From: Zonotrichia leucophrys gambelii
Lineage: Eukaryota > Chordata > Aves > Passeriformes > Passerellidae
DNA: 64,000 nt
NCBI RefSeq assembly: GCF_028769735.1
Contig: NC_088171.1
Span: forward strand, 125,882,533 to 125,946,532
Direction of reading: 5' to 3'
Below the pieces are notes generated by a model. It ran no database searches, was not told where the DNA came from, and saw only the letters and a program-made list of their open reading frames with translations. The first letter of the stretch is position 1, and the number at the start of each line of letters is the position of its first letter. Positions 28,701 to 46,945 of the stretch are shown here, piece after piece. The position numbers were made by a program, and so were the translations under genes.

Positions 28701-31389
28701 AGGAAGGATGGGGTGGCATGGAAAAAATAAAGTGGACTCAAGTAAGAAATAGTGTGAATGGACTGAAGCATGGGGAGAAGCAGAGAATATATGAGACAGG
28801 TGTTACAGAGGTATGGTGATGACATTTATAATACAAGAATTCAGCACAAGAAAAGAGCATGACACTTTGGACTTATATCTGAAGAGAAATTGATTTATTT
28901 TCTGAGCTCTTTGCCAAGTATTAACCCAGCCCAGGAATATGCAGCCAGCACTAAATTATAGAACATTTAAATGTACACAGATTTGGATCCCAGAGACTGA
29001 GTTACCTGCTGAAATAAAATAATTAGACACTGCCCTGGAAAATCAATTTGCTCAAATATTTTATTAGAAAAGCTACATCAAAAGCTGAGTTTGTATGGTT
29101 TACATGCAAAAGTCCACCTTAATCTGGCTGATTGATGTTTGGGTAATATTTTTAGGGGACCATCTTTGGCATGCTCCTATTCTGTGGTGTTTGATTAAAC
29201 AAGTCTTTAAAAGAGCATAAAACAAATAAAATAATTAGCTGAGTAGGGACTATGATCATTGTGTCTGGGAATCAGATGTGTGCTAAAGTTATAGCTCCAC
29301 TAAGAATTGCCATTATGCCAAACTAAATTAAAATCATACTTTTATCTCTTTGCTGCAGCAGAAAGTTATTGCTGAGACTACAAAACTGTAGAAATATTGG
29401 GAAAAAAGCTTCTCATACAATTTTTGTGTGGCTTTTTGCACAAAATTAAAGAGGGAGCAGAAAAGACTTTTTGTGTGTATATACAATTTATTTTAGAAAG
29501 AAAAGGTAAAACAGCATTTCAGGTGTTCTCAATGATACACAGTATTGGAACACATTGCTTTTAACATATTTCTTAAGCCAACTAGCAGAAATTTTATATG
29601 CTATGGGGAACAATGCAGGCACTGCAGACTTTGTGATCTCTCAGTAGCAATGAAAATATTGTTATACTAATTTTCATTTAATTTCCATGTCTTAGCATGT
29701 AACTGAAAAACAAACAGACAAATATTATTTTTATATTAAAAGTACCTACTAAAGATTTGGCATTAATATTCACACAGATTTAATTACAAAGTAAATGTCA
29801 AATGTTCTTGAAGGTATTCTAGGATGGGAGATGTAGAGTTAAGAGCCTGAAGTGGCCATGCTACCATGATTGCTAAAAAAGCCAAGGAACAGACTCAGGA
29901 GACCAAGACTGCAAATTCTAATTTTCAGCAATAGAAAATCGAAGGAAACTTTCTACTGGCCCAGAAAAAGCCCTAAATATTGAACTATCTGTTAAAACAC
30001 TGAGAAAGCTACTGCAGTTGGATATTGTGTCCTTAATATTCACAACAGAGAAAAATAGCTGAAGTAGTCTGTAGGCAAGACGTGTTAATGCATACATTGG
30101 GGCAGGCTTAAATATTCTATATATCTCAAGCCACTCAATCTTGAAAACACTTCTTTGGAACATTTGTTTTCTTGTAAGTTTCAGAAACCAAATTGCAAAT
30201 AAACTTCAGATGCCTTTATGTTCAGATGATAGAAGAAAAATTATTCCACAGATAGCTTTGAATTTGTTTTTTATGAAATGCCAAGGAGAGTCTATGGATC
30301 TAGTTTATAAGAGCTTTGCACATGGTTGAATTATTGTGATGGAAAAAAGAGCTGAATCAGATCCAAATACAAGACTTAAGACTCTAAAAAAACCATCATT
30401 AAATACATATTCATATTTTCTATGAGTTTTTCTTTCTGCGTGTTTTATGTATAGATGATGGAAATTCTCATTATCCTACATGGAAAATCCCATTTTCATA
30501 TTTTGCATTTCAAAATCAGATTTTCACATTCATTTCACACATTTCACTAAAGTTTATCAAGTAAAGAAATACCAGATGTCTTGTTGTATATCCTCAGTGG
30601 TGAGAAATTTCTCGTTTCTTGACTACCTTCGTAATTTTAAACTTTGATATATGCAGATGAGATTTAGGGTGTGAAAAGACAACAGACTTTGTAGATAGAC
30701 TAAAAAAGCATTCAGCTGTTTTGTGGTGAATGGTAGCATATTACCTTGGGTTCCTGACTCAGGGTGTGCTGTACAGGCTCAAGAATGAAAGCAAGGCTGT
30801 GCAGGGATGTGGCAACCTACCAGATGTTGTCTGCAGATGTGCTTTTATTTTAAAGATGCAGTTAACACCCAACAAAAATCTACAAAAATCTAGCCAGGCT
30901 GAATAACCAGGGTAAAAGAATGAAATGGAAAAGCCAAAAACACAATATGTCAGTGATTTACCGCATAGTATTACAAAAGTTACTGGCAGAGTCAAATATC
31001 AGAATTACTTTGTTGTCAGTAATAGCTTGTCTTCCTATAAGCCAGATGCACATTGTGGTCATCTGCCATAAATCCCCAAGACATGATTGTGAGAGGGCCA
31101 TTTTGGAGTGAATACAACAGAATATGTGATTACAGTTTGACTCTGATTGTGAAATTCAAGTATTCTTAAAAACCTCTCACCATTATGAAAGATCAAATAA
31201 TTATTTTGATCAGCTACTAGGGGGGTTAAAACATAAGAAATATCCATTAATAGAAAATACTTAGAAATATACAAAAATCAGAAAAGCAAGAATACCACTA
31301 ATCCTCAAAACAAACTTATGCTTTCAATTAAACTGTATATTTTCTATTACACTTCCTAGAGCTTCAGCATTTTTCTGGTATTTTGCATT
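22715..31389. other. Non-coding stretch, nothing recognised
   Basis: About 8.7 kb of AT-rich sequence without an identified repeat or exon. The absence of young repeats over this length is typical of bird introns. Confidence 0.5.
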
Positions 31390-31590
31390 TTTAAATTTCT
31401 TTCATGCAACAACCCACTGAGCTGGAATATTGTCATTATTATTGCCAGTTTCCAAAGAAAGAGGACAACGTGGAGATATTAAGTGACTTGCACAAGCTCT
31501 CTTATCAAGTCTGTACCAGAGCTAGGATTACAATTTGGAAGCTCTTGACTTCTTGCTTGGTATTCAACAGCCTAGACCATGACATTCCTC
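31390..31590 (+). mobile_element. MIR-like CORE-SINE remnant
   Basis: The segment follows the MIR consensus from its middle to its 3' end in order. It has TGCAACAACCCACTGAGCTG, then ATTGTCATTATTATTGCC. AAGTGACTTGCACAAG, CAGAGCTAGGATTACA and CTCTTGACTTC come next, and it closes with CCTAGACCATGACATTCC. MIR-type SINEs were active before the split of mammals and reptiles, so a copy in a bird is an ancient relic. The 5' tRNA-derived head is not recognisable. Assignment to a specific MIR subfamily needs a library search. Confidence 0.8.
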
Positions 31591-32029
31591 AAATCCAATT
31601 TCAAACTCTTATAAAATAATAGAAGAAACATAAGGGAGCAAAATGCTAGTCAAAAATAATGCTACCAAAAGTTTTGCCACAGACTTCAATAGCACAAAAT
31701 TTGTCTACCTATGAGATAATTATAGCACTTCCATGAGCAATAAATAACAGACTTTACTTTAAAAATGCATGACAAATTTTCCAAAATAGTTTTCTTCCCT
31801 GAAGAATAATTTGAAAAATTTCTTCATATCAGCTCTGCTATGCTTAATGTCATCTGTCCCAAAACCAGCTTAGTACGTATCAGAGAAGGATTGAAATAAG
31901 TGTGGTGTTGGGGAAACATCTGACCACGACATTGTTACCCTTATTACAGCCAGTTTTAAATAATAGCTTTATATTCTAAATCATTAAAGCAATTCATTAA
32001 TTAAAATTTCAGAAGATGTTGTACATTGT

Positions 32030-32062
32030 GACTGTAAACTCCCTTGAGGGCAGAGAAAATTG
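32030..32062 (+). repeat. Possible L2/L3-type LINE 3' end scrap
   Basis: GACTGTAAACTCCCTTGAGG followed by GCAGAGAA resembles the conserved 'TGTAAGCTCCTTGAGGGCAGGGA' block of ancient LINE 3' ends. The match is only about 25 nt, so chance cannot be excluded. Confidence 0.35.
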
Positions 32063-32117
32063 ATGGAGTTTATTAGGAAGGTTAGAAATATAAAAAATAA
32101 TAGTAGGAGACTATCTT

Positions 32118-32245
32118 ATTTGCCAAGGCTCATTTAATCCTCACAGTGATATGAAGCTGAAGAGAAAGCACAAAGACAGAGAGAGGAACAGTGCCAAATG
32201 GCACCAAGCATTTCTACTGAACACACGATTAGCTGGAAATAACAC
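32118..32245 (+). mobile_element. Second, weaker MIR-like CORE-SINE remnant
   Basis: It starts with GCTCATTTAATCCTCACAGTG, then ATGAAGCTGAAGAGAAAGCAC with AAAGACAGAGAG, and later GCACCAAGCATTTCTACTGA. These match the MIR core ('CTCATTTAATCCTCACAAC', 'GAAACTGAGGCACAGAGAG') and part of the 3' half, with small gaps. It is more diverged than the copy about 530 bp upstream and lacks a clear 3' end. Confidence 0.55.
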
Positions 32246-32432
32246 ATGACAGCAAATATAGCTAAGATTTTTTTTAGGTGATCCATAGTATCACGAAGTA
32301 ACCAAGTGACGAGAAAGACAGCAGTCCGGCACATTTTACTGCCACTGCACCCAAAATTGAAGACTGAAAACAGATTTAGGCAACCATAGAAAGTAGGATA
32401 TGCTTTAAAAATTATTAAAAGTTCAGCAGGAA

Positions 32433-32459
32433 TAATCTTCTCTAATCAAGAGAAGATTA
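32433..32459. repeat. Perfect 11-bp inverted repeat, 5-nt loop
   Basis: TAATCTTCTCT and AGAGAAGATTA are exact reverse complements separated by AATCA. A hairpin could form in DNA or RNA. Confidence 0.9.
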
Positions 32460-32721
32460 AAATAGCTTGCTGCATAAATGATAAATGATGACTTAGATGA
32501 GATAGCTGACTACAAATAAATCTGGTCAAAATATTGGAAGTGAAGTTTGCCTTTTGCTTAAAAAACAAACAAAAGACCCCAAACTTGTTAATTTCATTCT
32601 CCAAGAACGTGTCTGACAGCAAGTAAAAGCAATGCATCCCAATACAAAAACTTCCATTATCATTTCCTGGATATGCATATCCAGCACATAGATTCAAAGA
32701 AGACATGTTAAAGTATCAAAT

Positions 32722-32780
32722 TTAACACATTATTTTAATTACTAATTAAAATTATTAATTAATTTACTAATTAATATAAA
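32722..32780. repeat. AT-only low-complexity stretch with repeated TTACTAATTA
   Basis: The decamer TTACTAATTA occurs twice among TTAATTA palindromes. The segment is nearly pure A+T. Confidence 0.8.
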
Positions 32781-33800
32781 AAGTGTCCAAATTGTGCTCT
32801 CTGTCCTCAAGACATTTTGAAAGGTGAATTATTACCTGTAGGACAATAGCAAAGGTCCCATTATGGAATCTGCTAAGTGACCTCAATGTCTAAATCTCTT
32901 AAATATACCATTGAAGTGTGTATCTCCTTAAGAAATTACACAGGTAGATAATGCATTATCTTTACTCCAATTTGAACCCTATTTAAAATTCTGAATAATT
33001 CTTAGGGTTTTTTTTTTTTCCTGATTTCACTCTATGGTTTGCACGGTTATACTGGTATGTGCTATCACGATTACTTCTTATCTTAGCCACCAGAGTTGCA
33101 TCTTGACAATGTATAAATAAATCCTTGTATTTTATAGGGTTTAAATAAGAGGAAGGAGTGCTCATCAAATGTTTTATCAGAGAAACATATTTCTTTACAG
33201 GGTTATTTTCTACATCCTGAGAACAAAGAGCATGTGAATAGGAGGGAAAATCCCTACTTTTCTTTGCTGACAGGTTACATTTCCTCTAGCCCATTAAGGC
33301 AGGAGAAGGTTCCAATGAATTAAAGAGGCTAAGGATGATGCTCCATCCACCTGTACAGACCTTTTCCTTTTTCCTCCCACTCCTTGCTGGTGGTACTACT
33401 CCTGGCATAGAGTGCACTTCTTCCCCTTACTGTTCCAAAAACTTAAACAACTAATGCAAAATAATATATCCTTGAAAGTGTTTATTTTTGTTGGTATGTT
33501 ACTATTAACCCCTAACATAAAAATTTAAATTTTTTTACAAGTAGATATGTTTTATTCACCTTCCACAAAGACAGTATTTGTCTCTTTAAGAAGAGTGACA
33601 GCAGAAGATGAAGTGAGGTCTGCTATATCATTTTATCTTTCAGTGCTTCATTTTCTACAAGATGTGGCACATTGATGCATATTGTCATTTACGCAGCTCC
33701 AGAAATGCCAACTTGAAGGGAGCATTGTCCGCGTTACAGACAAGATGTGTCAACCCCTTATTTAAAGTAATTGAAAGGAAGCAAAAAGCTAAACCATATA

Positions 33801-33845
33801 AAAATAAACAAACAAACAAATTAATTTATTTATTAATAAATAAAA
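33801..33845. repeat. (AAAC)n/(AAAT)n simple repeat
   Basis: ATAAACAAACAAACAAATTA runs into TTTATTTATTAATAAATAAA. It is a compound simple repeat. Confidence 0.9.
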
Positions 33846-33860
33846 AGGCAGGATATATTT

Positions 33861-33882
33861 AAGAGACAGAGAGAGAGAGAGG
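33861..33882. repeat. (GA)n microsatellite
   Basis: AAGAGACAGAGAGAGAGAGA with one interruption, directly downstream of the AAAC/AAAT repeat. Confidence 0.9.
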
Positions 33883-36784
33883 AGTCATGTTCTTTAACTT
33901 TAATGATGACTGGAAAAGCCTGAGTATTTTGATGTGAATATAACTAAGCATCTTATGAATAAATTTTTTCTTTATTTCTGTGACCTAGAAATAATAATTC
34001 AATGAAAATGAATTTAAAACATAAAGAAGAAAGAATTTCACCAAGACAAAATATATTTTATCTGATAGCTTTCAGTCCTCTCTTCCCTCCTTCTCATTTC
34101 TGACAGCCATCATGAAATATCCAATAGTCATGTTTCCAACAGATAGGAAAAATTTTATAGGGGTTTTGTCAAGTAGTGATTTAATGGAGATAAAATACTT
34201 TTAATGACTACTTATTAAAGCAATTAATATGAATATTGACTTTTCTCCATAAAATGCCAGTAAAGTACCAATGCAAGATTAATCTATGTGCAGGACATTT
34301 GATGCACAGAAGAATATTTCAAATGCTTAAATGCCTTAACATTTTCTGCAACTCTATAAAAATGTTAATGTTATCACTGTTTCTAAAAGTTAATTGAAAA
34401 GTAGAGAAAATATTTTATGGCATAATCTTTTTTTCTTGATATAAATTTTAATAATTATTGATTCTTTAAGCTCAAACCCAGCACATCACAGAAAATCTCA
34501 GCTATTAAAGCAGCAATTGAACCTTGATATTAACAAAAGTTCAGCTTTTAACTGAGACTGGCCAGCAGAAGGGCAGAGATTGCTTGGAAATGCTGAAAAG
34601 AGCAAAACCCAAGGTGTTTTGGGCCAGAAACTGATCACATCACATAGTGCTGCCTTTTTTTCTATCTAAAGACCAATACTATGATGCTTGATTTTTTGCC
34701 AGAATGTTCAGGTTGGTCCCCAGATATTTCAGCAATTAATTTCTCACAGTCTGTACTTCCTACTGTGGATTTCTGTTGTAGTGCAGATTTCATTGTGGAA
34801 ACAAACATGAGTGTTGAACCCTGTGTCTGTTAAGGGCTTTATCATTTTAAGAAGGATTTGCAATAATCAAATGTGCACTATGAATCTCAGCATGCAAGGA
34901 TCTTATAATAAATATCAAAAATTAAGATCTGGAATTTAATGGTGCTTAGAGTAACTTTTCGGTGTTGGAAATTTTCATATTTAAAAATGTTTCTCCACAG
35001 CATTACTCTTTTGCTATCACACACATCTAGTCCAGGCTGTTGATTACTTACTGGCCCAGCTCTAAACACGATCTCAAAACAATTTGTTTTTGTTTTGGAG
35101 GAGGGGTGGTGGGAGAAGGGAAATGAAAGTGAATTTGATTTTTTCCTGTTTCTTTTGTAAAAAAATATAAATACATGAAAGTTTGAAATTAAGTCTCTGT
35201 AAAAGTAAGACTCTTTTATTTAATTTTCAGAGAGGATTATTTTTCCTTAAAGATTTTTGATTTTATTATTTTAGTTTTTCCTCAGTAGACCCTATTTTTT
35301 CCTAAAGACACCGCAAGTAATACTTAGTTTATTCAAATCTGTAGACTTTTCTTTATTTAGTTAAAAAGTTTTATTGTTGAAAGGTAAGAAACAGCTCTAA
35401 GATGAAAGAACATAAATACATAGAAACTCCTGAAAGTGTTACTAAATTTAATGAAGACAATTTTTAAAAAGCAAAATTAGGTATAGATCTTAGGAAAAAA
35501 TGAAAATAAGAGAAAATAATAAGAGAGAAAACTCAAGTCATCAATATAAATATTTCCTAGTCTTCTAAAGAGATTTATCTTATTTTTCTAATTATAACAA
35601 AGTTATTACAGGTTAGCCTTGTTGGTTAATTCAGCATAGGAAAATGCATAAGGACATGTCCAGAGACAATATTTCAGTATTTGGTAGAAATTTTAGTTAG
35701 AAGTCATGGATTCCTCTCAGTATTTTAAAATAAGAAACAGCTGTACAATTGGGAAAATGCTGAAATTAATCGCTTTCACAATTCCTTTAATCAATATCCT
35801 CAAACATTTATATATCTTTAAATTTTTCTTACATTTTGCCCAAATCACTGTCAGTTCAAAGGCATATTTTGCATTTTACTGTGTGAAGAATCATTGTTAA
35901 CATGCATAAAGCAGCTCAGGGAGCAGAAGTCCAACAGGACTTTTATGATCGTGCCTTGACGCTACTGCCTAAAAGAAAAGCTTGGGAGCTACTGGAATGT
36001 AGATTTTGACAAGGTGTTCTCTTTCTCTTCGATTTGAGTTTTGTGTTTTCCCTGCACTGGGCCATGGCACAACTGGAAAGGGATTGTGGTCTGCACTTGG
36101 TGCCAGGCACAGCCCAGAGGGGAAGCAGCTGTGGCATGGAGCTGCGCCTTCACATATGCATCTTATGGAAAGATGATGAGTTTCACAGCCACAAAGTAAT
36201 GTACTGTCCTGCTGGTGCTTAGCCAAGTTTTGTCAGAAAATGCTGGAAAAGTGAGGGAAGCCAAGACTTAAATTATACTCCCTTCTTTTGCACATCAAAT
36301 TGACTGGTTTAAACTTTTCACTTGTACGTCCCGGATGATAGGAATTTCATTTTAGGAAATTGTGTCTTCATTCCAGTTTGACATATTAGAAATGTTGATG
36401 TTTAAGAAAGAATTTTAGAGATCTGCGTAGTAAAAGAAATGGCCTAATTTATTACTTTTTTTTTTAACTATACCAAGATGAACTAGCTACTTCTTGGTAA
36501 AATAACTAAATCAGCTACTGCGTAGAACAATACTGTATGTAATGAAGTGTATTGAATAAATATGAAGTGCACTGACAGCTAAATGTTATTTGTAAACCAT
36601 TTTTTAAAAGATATGCTTGGCATATAGGAGGAATTTATTACCAAAAAGGATCACTTCAATAATAGGAAATTAGCAAGATACCTTATTAAAGGCTGCAACG
36701 AAATGAGATTATTTCAGATATGTTTCTCTCACTAATTCATTTAGTTCTGCATTTGTATGAGGTACAATGTTTGTGATTTTACTG

Positions 36785-36789
36785 ATAGC
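36785..36789. repeat. Target-site duplication, left copy (ATAGC)
   Basis: The five bases ATAGC directly precede the left LTR end and match the five bases after the right end exactly. Confidence 0.85.
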
Positions 36790-36911
36790 TGTCATGGTTT
36801 GAGCCTGGCACAGAGCCAGTGCCCCCCATGAAAATGCCCTCACCCTGGTGTCTGCTGTGAGATGTGACCAGGAATAAGCAAAACAGGCTTTGGCTTGAAC
36901 ATAAAGAACAC

Positions 36912-36917
36912 TTTATT
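36912..36917 (-). terminator. Poly(A) signal of the solo LTR
   Basis: AATAAA on the minus strand, about 127 nt before the LTR's sense 3' end, is followed by T/G-rich sequence (GTGTTCTTTATG). This is the expected place for the R/U5 boundary signal. Confidence 0.7.
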
Positions 36918-37765
36918 ACCTAAACTACAGGAAAATAGGGAAAGACCATAAGGGAAAAAAAAGAAAAAAATTGAAAACCTTACAAAAAACCACTTTCCTC
37001 CTCCCCACTACCTGACTTTCCCAATCCGATACATTCTCCCAAAACACCAACTGCCCAGCCTTGGCCCCACACTTTAGTATACTCAAACTTCAGTTCATGA
37101 AGAGGAAAGGAGTCCTTTTTGTTCCATAGGCTTCTCCTGGAAACACACTGAAACCTCGTGTGCTTCTCTGTCACTTCGGCACCGCCCGGAAAAAAAAGTC
37201 CTTTTGCCGCTTGTGACATCTTCCTTCCATGCCCAGTGCTCTCACCACTGACGCATGGACCAGAGCTGCTTTTAGGGTTGTCTTTCAAGGATGCCTTGTC
37301 TCACTCCAAAAAGGCACAGTCTCTGCTTTGGGACATCTGTCCCCCCCATATTTTTCCAACCCCCTGGGGCCGGGGGGTCCTCACGAATGAACCCTCCTGG
37401 TTTCTGAGCCACTGCTTCCCCCTAAGTGCAGTCTGTGTCACAGGAACAACTGAGTCCATGGCCACAAGAAAAGTCCAGCCAAAAGGCCACTCCAAATCAT
37501 CTCTCCCCATTCAATCATCTCCACGTTCTTCGGGCCAGGTCCTTGTCTCATCTCATCTCTTATCTCCCTTCTTATTCAGCTTCGAGGAGGATTAGCATTT
37601 TTTGCAAGGCCCCAATCATGAAAGAAAGGGGTTAAAACTTGCAGTCTCTGTCTGTCCCGGAGCGGCACTCCCACACACGCTGCCCACACGCTGCCGCTCC
37701 GGCCGGGCACTCTTCCTCCCCCCTTCTCCTCCTGGGCCGGCTGCTATCACATTCGGTGTCGCCGG

Positions 37766-37787
37766 CTCTCTCTCTCTCTCTCTCTCC
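37766..37787. repeat. (TC)n microsatellite inside the LTR
   Basis: Eleven TC units in a row, within the GC-rich part of the solo LTR. Confidence 0.95.
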
Positions 37788-38130
37788 TGGGGGGGAATGG
37801 CTGCCCGAGGGCTGACTCCCTGGGATCTTCCACCCTTCCATCCTCGAAGCCCCCTCACCTCTCATCTCTGTCCAGGCCCAGGGCCTACCACGTGGCTGCC
37901 CCTCCCCCGCCCAGCAGCAGCGGCTGGACGAGGGAGAGATCTGACCTCTTCGCCGCGACGTCCCAAGAGAGAGTGCCAAGGGCAGTGCCCTGCTTTTTAA
38001 CCCCTGTGTATTCTCGGAGGTGTGTCCAAACCCCACTGGCTACACCAGGTGCCAGTCTCAAACCCAAAACCTTCATTGGTTTGACCACAGCTTCCCAGAA
38101 TTCCCACTTCTTCCTGGTCAAACCACCACA

Positions 38131-38135
38131 ATAGC
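38131..38135. repeat. Target-site duplication, right copy (ATAGC)
   Basis: The five bases ATAGC directly follow the terminal ACCACCACA of the LTR and match the left flank. Confidence 0.85.
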
Positions 38136-44829
<6,694 letters not shown>

Positions 44830-45273
44830 CTTTCTCATAGTGAGGAGCCCAAGCCTGAACACAGGATTTGAGGTGCAGCCTCACCAATGTCAAGTGCAAC
44901 AGCATGATCACTCTCCTGGTCCTGCTGGCCAGTTTCTGATACAGGCCAGGATGCCATTGTCCTTCTTTGGCCACCTGGGCACACTCCAGCTCATGTTCAG
45001 CTGCTGTTAACCAGCACTGCTGGACTCTTTTCCTCCAGGCAGATTTCCAGACATTCTGGAAATCATCCCCACTCTGTAGCTCTACATGGGATTCTTGTGA
45101 CCCAAGTGCAGGTCCCAACACATGATCTAATTGAACCTCATCAATGGCCTTAGCCCATTGATCCAGTCTGTCCAGATCCCTCTGCAGTGCCTCCCACCCA
45201 ACTTGCTGCAAACTTGCTGAGAGTACACTCCATCCCCTCACTCAATCATAAATAAAGATTTTAAGATAAAGAT
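44830..45273 (-). mobile_element. CR1 LINE fragment, C-terminal RT region
   Basis: On the minus strand an open frame reads WEALQRDLDRLDQWAKAID, then ELQSGDDFQNVWKSAWRKRVQ, then ECAQVAKEGQWHPGLYQKLA and VRLHLKSCVQAWAPHYEKG. This is the CR1 order just after the catalytic core. Before it, the family's FADDTKLGG segment is shortened to a CSKFAASW-like remnant. There is no 3' tail and similarity is lost below about 44830. The frame is open for 170 codons because the copy is moderately young or lucky, not because it is a gene. Confidence 0.88.
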
Positions 45274-46915
45274 ATGCATCACAGCTTCTCTCTGAAATTC
45301 TGGTATAACTATCATATCAACTTCTAAATCATAATGTCCCTTTGATTATTCTTGGTTAATAGTTCATAGCCTTCTATTTTATAATACCTTAATTATTATG
45401 TCTAATTCTTTTTTTTCATTTTCATGCACATTTTTATACCAGGATAATTCCTTTAACTTGAGAATTTTTCTTCATTTGTGCATATAAGCCAGGGCTTATA
45501 CAGGTATCTTATTAGAGGTATCTTATAAAAAAAGTTTAATGGTCTAAGGCTTGTACTTTTTGTTCTTTTTCATGAAAGACACATGGAATTTCATTGTTGG
45601 ATCCTTAGGAAAAGGAAAGATTATAGTACCAAGACTACAAGAGATGCTGTAGTTCTCCAGCTGATGCCCTTTTTAACTAATAAATAAGTTCCTCTGTAGC
45701 TTGAATCGTGTTCTGTTGCTGCAAATATTACTCACCTGTGTCGCCTTCAGGTCTAAATTAGATGCAGTCTCTGAATACCAAGTGAGTGTATATTGACCCA
45801 TAGTCTAAGGTAAGATGCTGGTTGCAGATATTTATTTTCAGAGACATACTCTTTTACACATCCTTTTGAGAAGCACAAGAGCCCTGAAGGGGCTTTTTAA
45901 ATTATAACTACCCAGTAGAAAATATCCAAGGTGAATAGCAGGTAATAAAGGGAGATTTTAGAGAGACTCAACATATACCTTTGCTGCAAATTGAACTGAT
46001 GTGATAATAAGGCTGTTTTATCTTTTGTTTCTCTTGCCTCTACTCAAAACATATCTTTTCTATTTTATGTCTGTAATGTCTAACAACACTGAGAGACTTA
46101 CATGTGTATTTGTAGAACAAGGACTCTCCAGACTGAAACAATTTTTCACCTCAATCTGAGCTACAGAAAACATTAATTGTGTCATGAAAGTTTCTGTCTT
46201 AAAAGGAATAAATGCTTTTGCTGTTTTAGTGAACTAATTTGTGAAAAAAAGCATTTTGACTTAAAAAAATAACAGATTTACCCAAATTTTCTGGATGACT
46301 AATCTTTATCTAAGCCAACGATAGGCTAAGATAAGAAAGTCGAATCTAAATTAGGGGTTATTCCATTTCCACTTAGTTATCAGTTTTCAGTCAGTAGCAT
46401 GGAAGCATACCAATCTTTTATTTGTACAAACATAAGTCATGATTTATTAGAGCAATCTGGGTACTCTTACCAACCTACCTCCCACTAATGTAAAGGAAGG
46501 ATTTATCAGGAAAGCAATGCTGTCTTGTTTTAAAGACTATAGTGGAGCAGCAACTGAAAAGGTTTCTTATTTTGCTTCTATAAATCTGTAAAGACTTGAG
46601 TTTTAATGTGGGTCAAAACATTAAAAGGACAATGACTACCTAAAGCAAACTCCTTAGCATGGACTTTACTGATATAATAAAAAAGTGGGAATATTTAGAT
46701 ATTTTAATGTATATTTTAAGGGAATATTTAAAATAGAATAACCATGTACACATAATTATTATTCATGTATTCAAATTTTGTTTTAAATCACACAGCATTA
46801 GAAAATTGTGTATTGTAATTTTCATACTACAGGACCAGAAAGGACAATGCACTTCATAGAAAATTCTTTGCTCATTTGTAATTTCTGCAGACTCACATTT
46901 TGATATATTGCACTT

Positions 46916-46945
46916 TTACACCATGGAGCATTACACCATGGAGTA
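46916..46945. repeat. 15-bp tandem duplication
   Basis: TTACACCATGGAGCA is followed at once by TTACACCATGGAGTA. The copies differ at one base. Confidence 0.92.

Larger units (their letters stand above)
32246..36784. other. Non-coding stretch with simple repeats
   Basis: It contains the hairpin at 32433 and the simple repeats at 32722, 33801 and 33861. A moderately GC-rich patch at 35910-36230 carries overlapping short frames but no recognised product. Confidence 0.5.
36790..38130 (-). mobile_element. Solo LTR of an endogenous retrovirus, 1341 bp, with 5-bp target duplication
   Basis: Read on the minus strand the element begins TGTGGTGGTTTGACC and ends in CATGACA. The first 15 bases and the reverse complement of the last 15 match at 12 positions, as expected of LTR ends. 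The 5-bp flank ATAGC is present on both sides (36785-36789 and 38131-38135), the signature of integration. No gag, pol or env remains next to it, so it is a solo LTR. The sense strand has a TATA-like TTAAAAA (38000-37994) and an AATAAA poly(A) signal (36917-36912). The element is strikingly GC- and CpG-rich compared with its surroundings and contains a (TC)n run. Five-base duplications suit ERVL-like elements, but I cannot fix the family without a library search. It is antisense to RALYL. Confidence 0.92.

Noticed and set aside
37158..38036. Several open frames over 100 codons on both strands
   Set aside because: They fall inside the GC-rich solo LTR, where stop codons are rare by composition. 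None resembles a retroviral or host protein.
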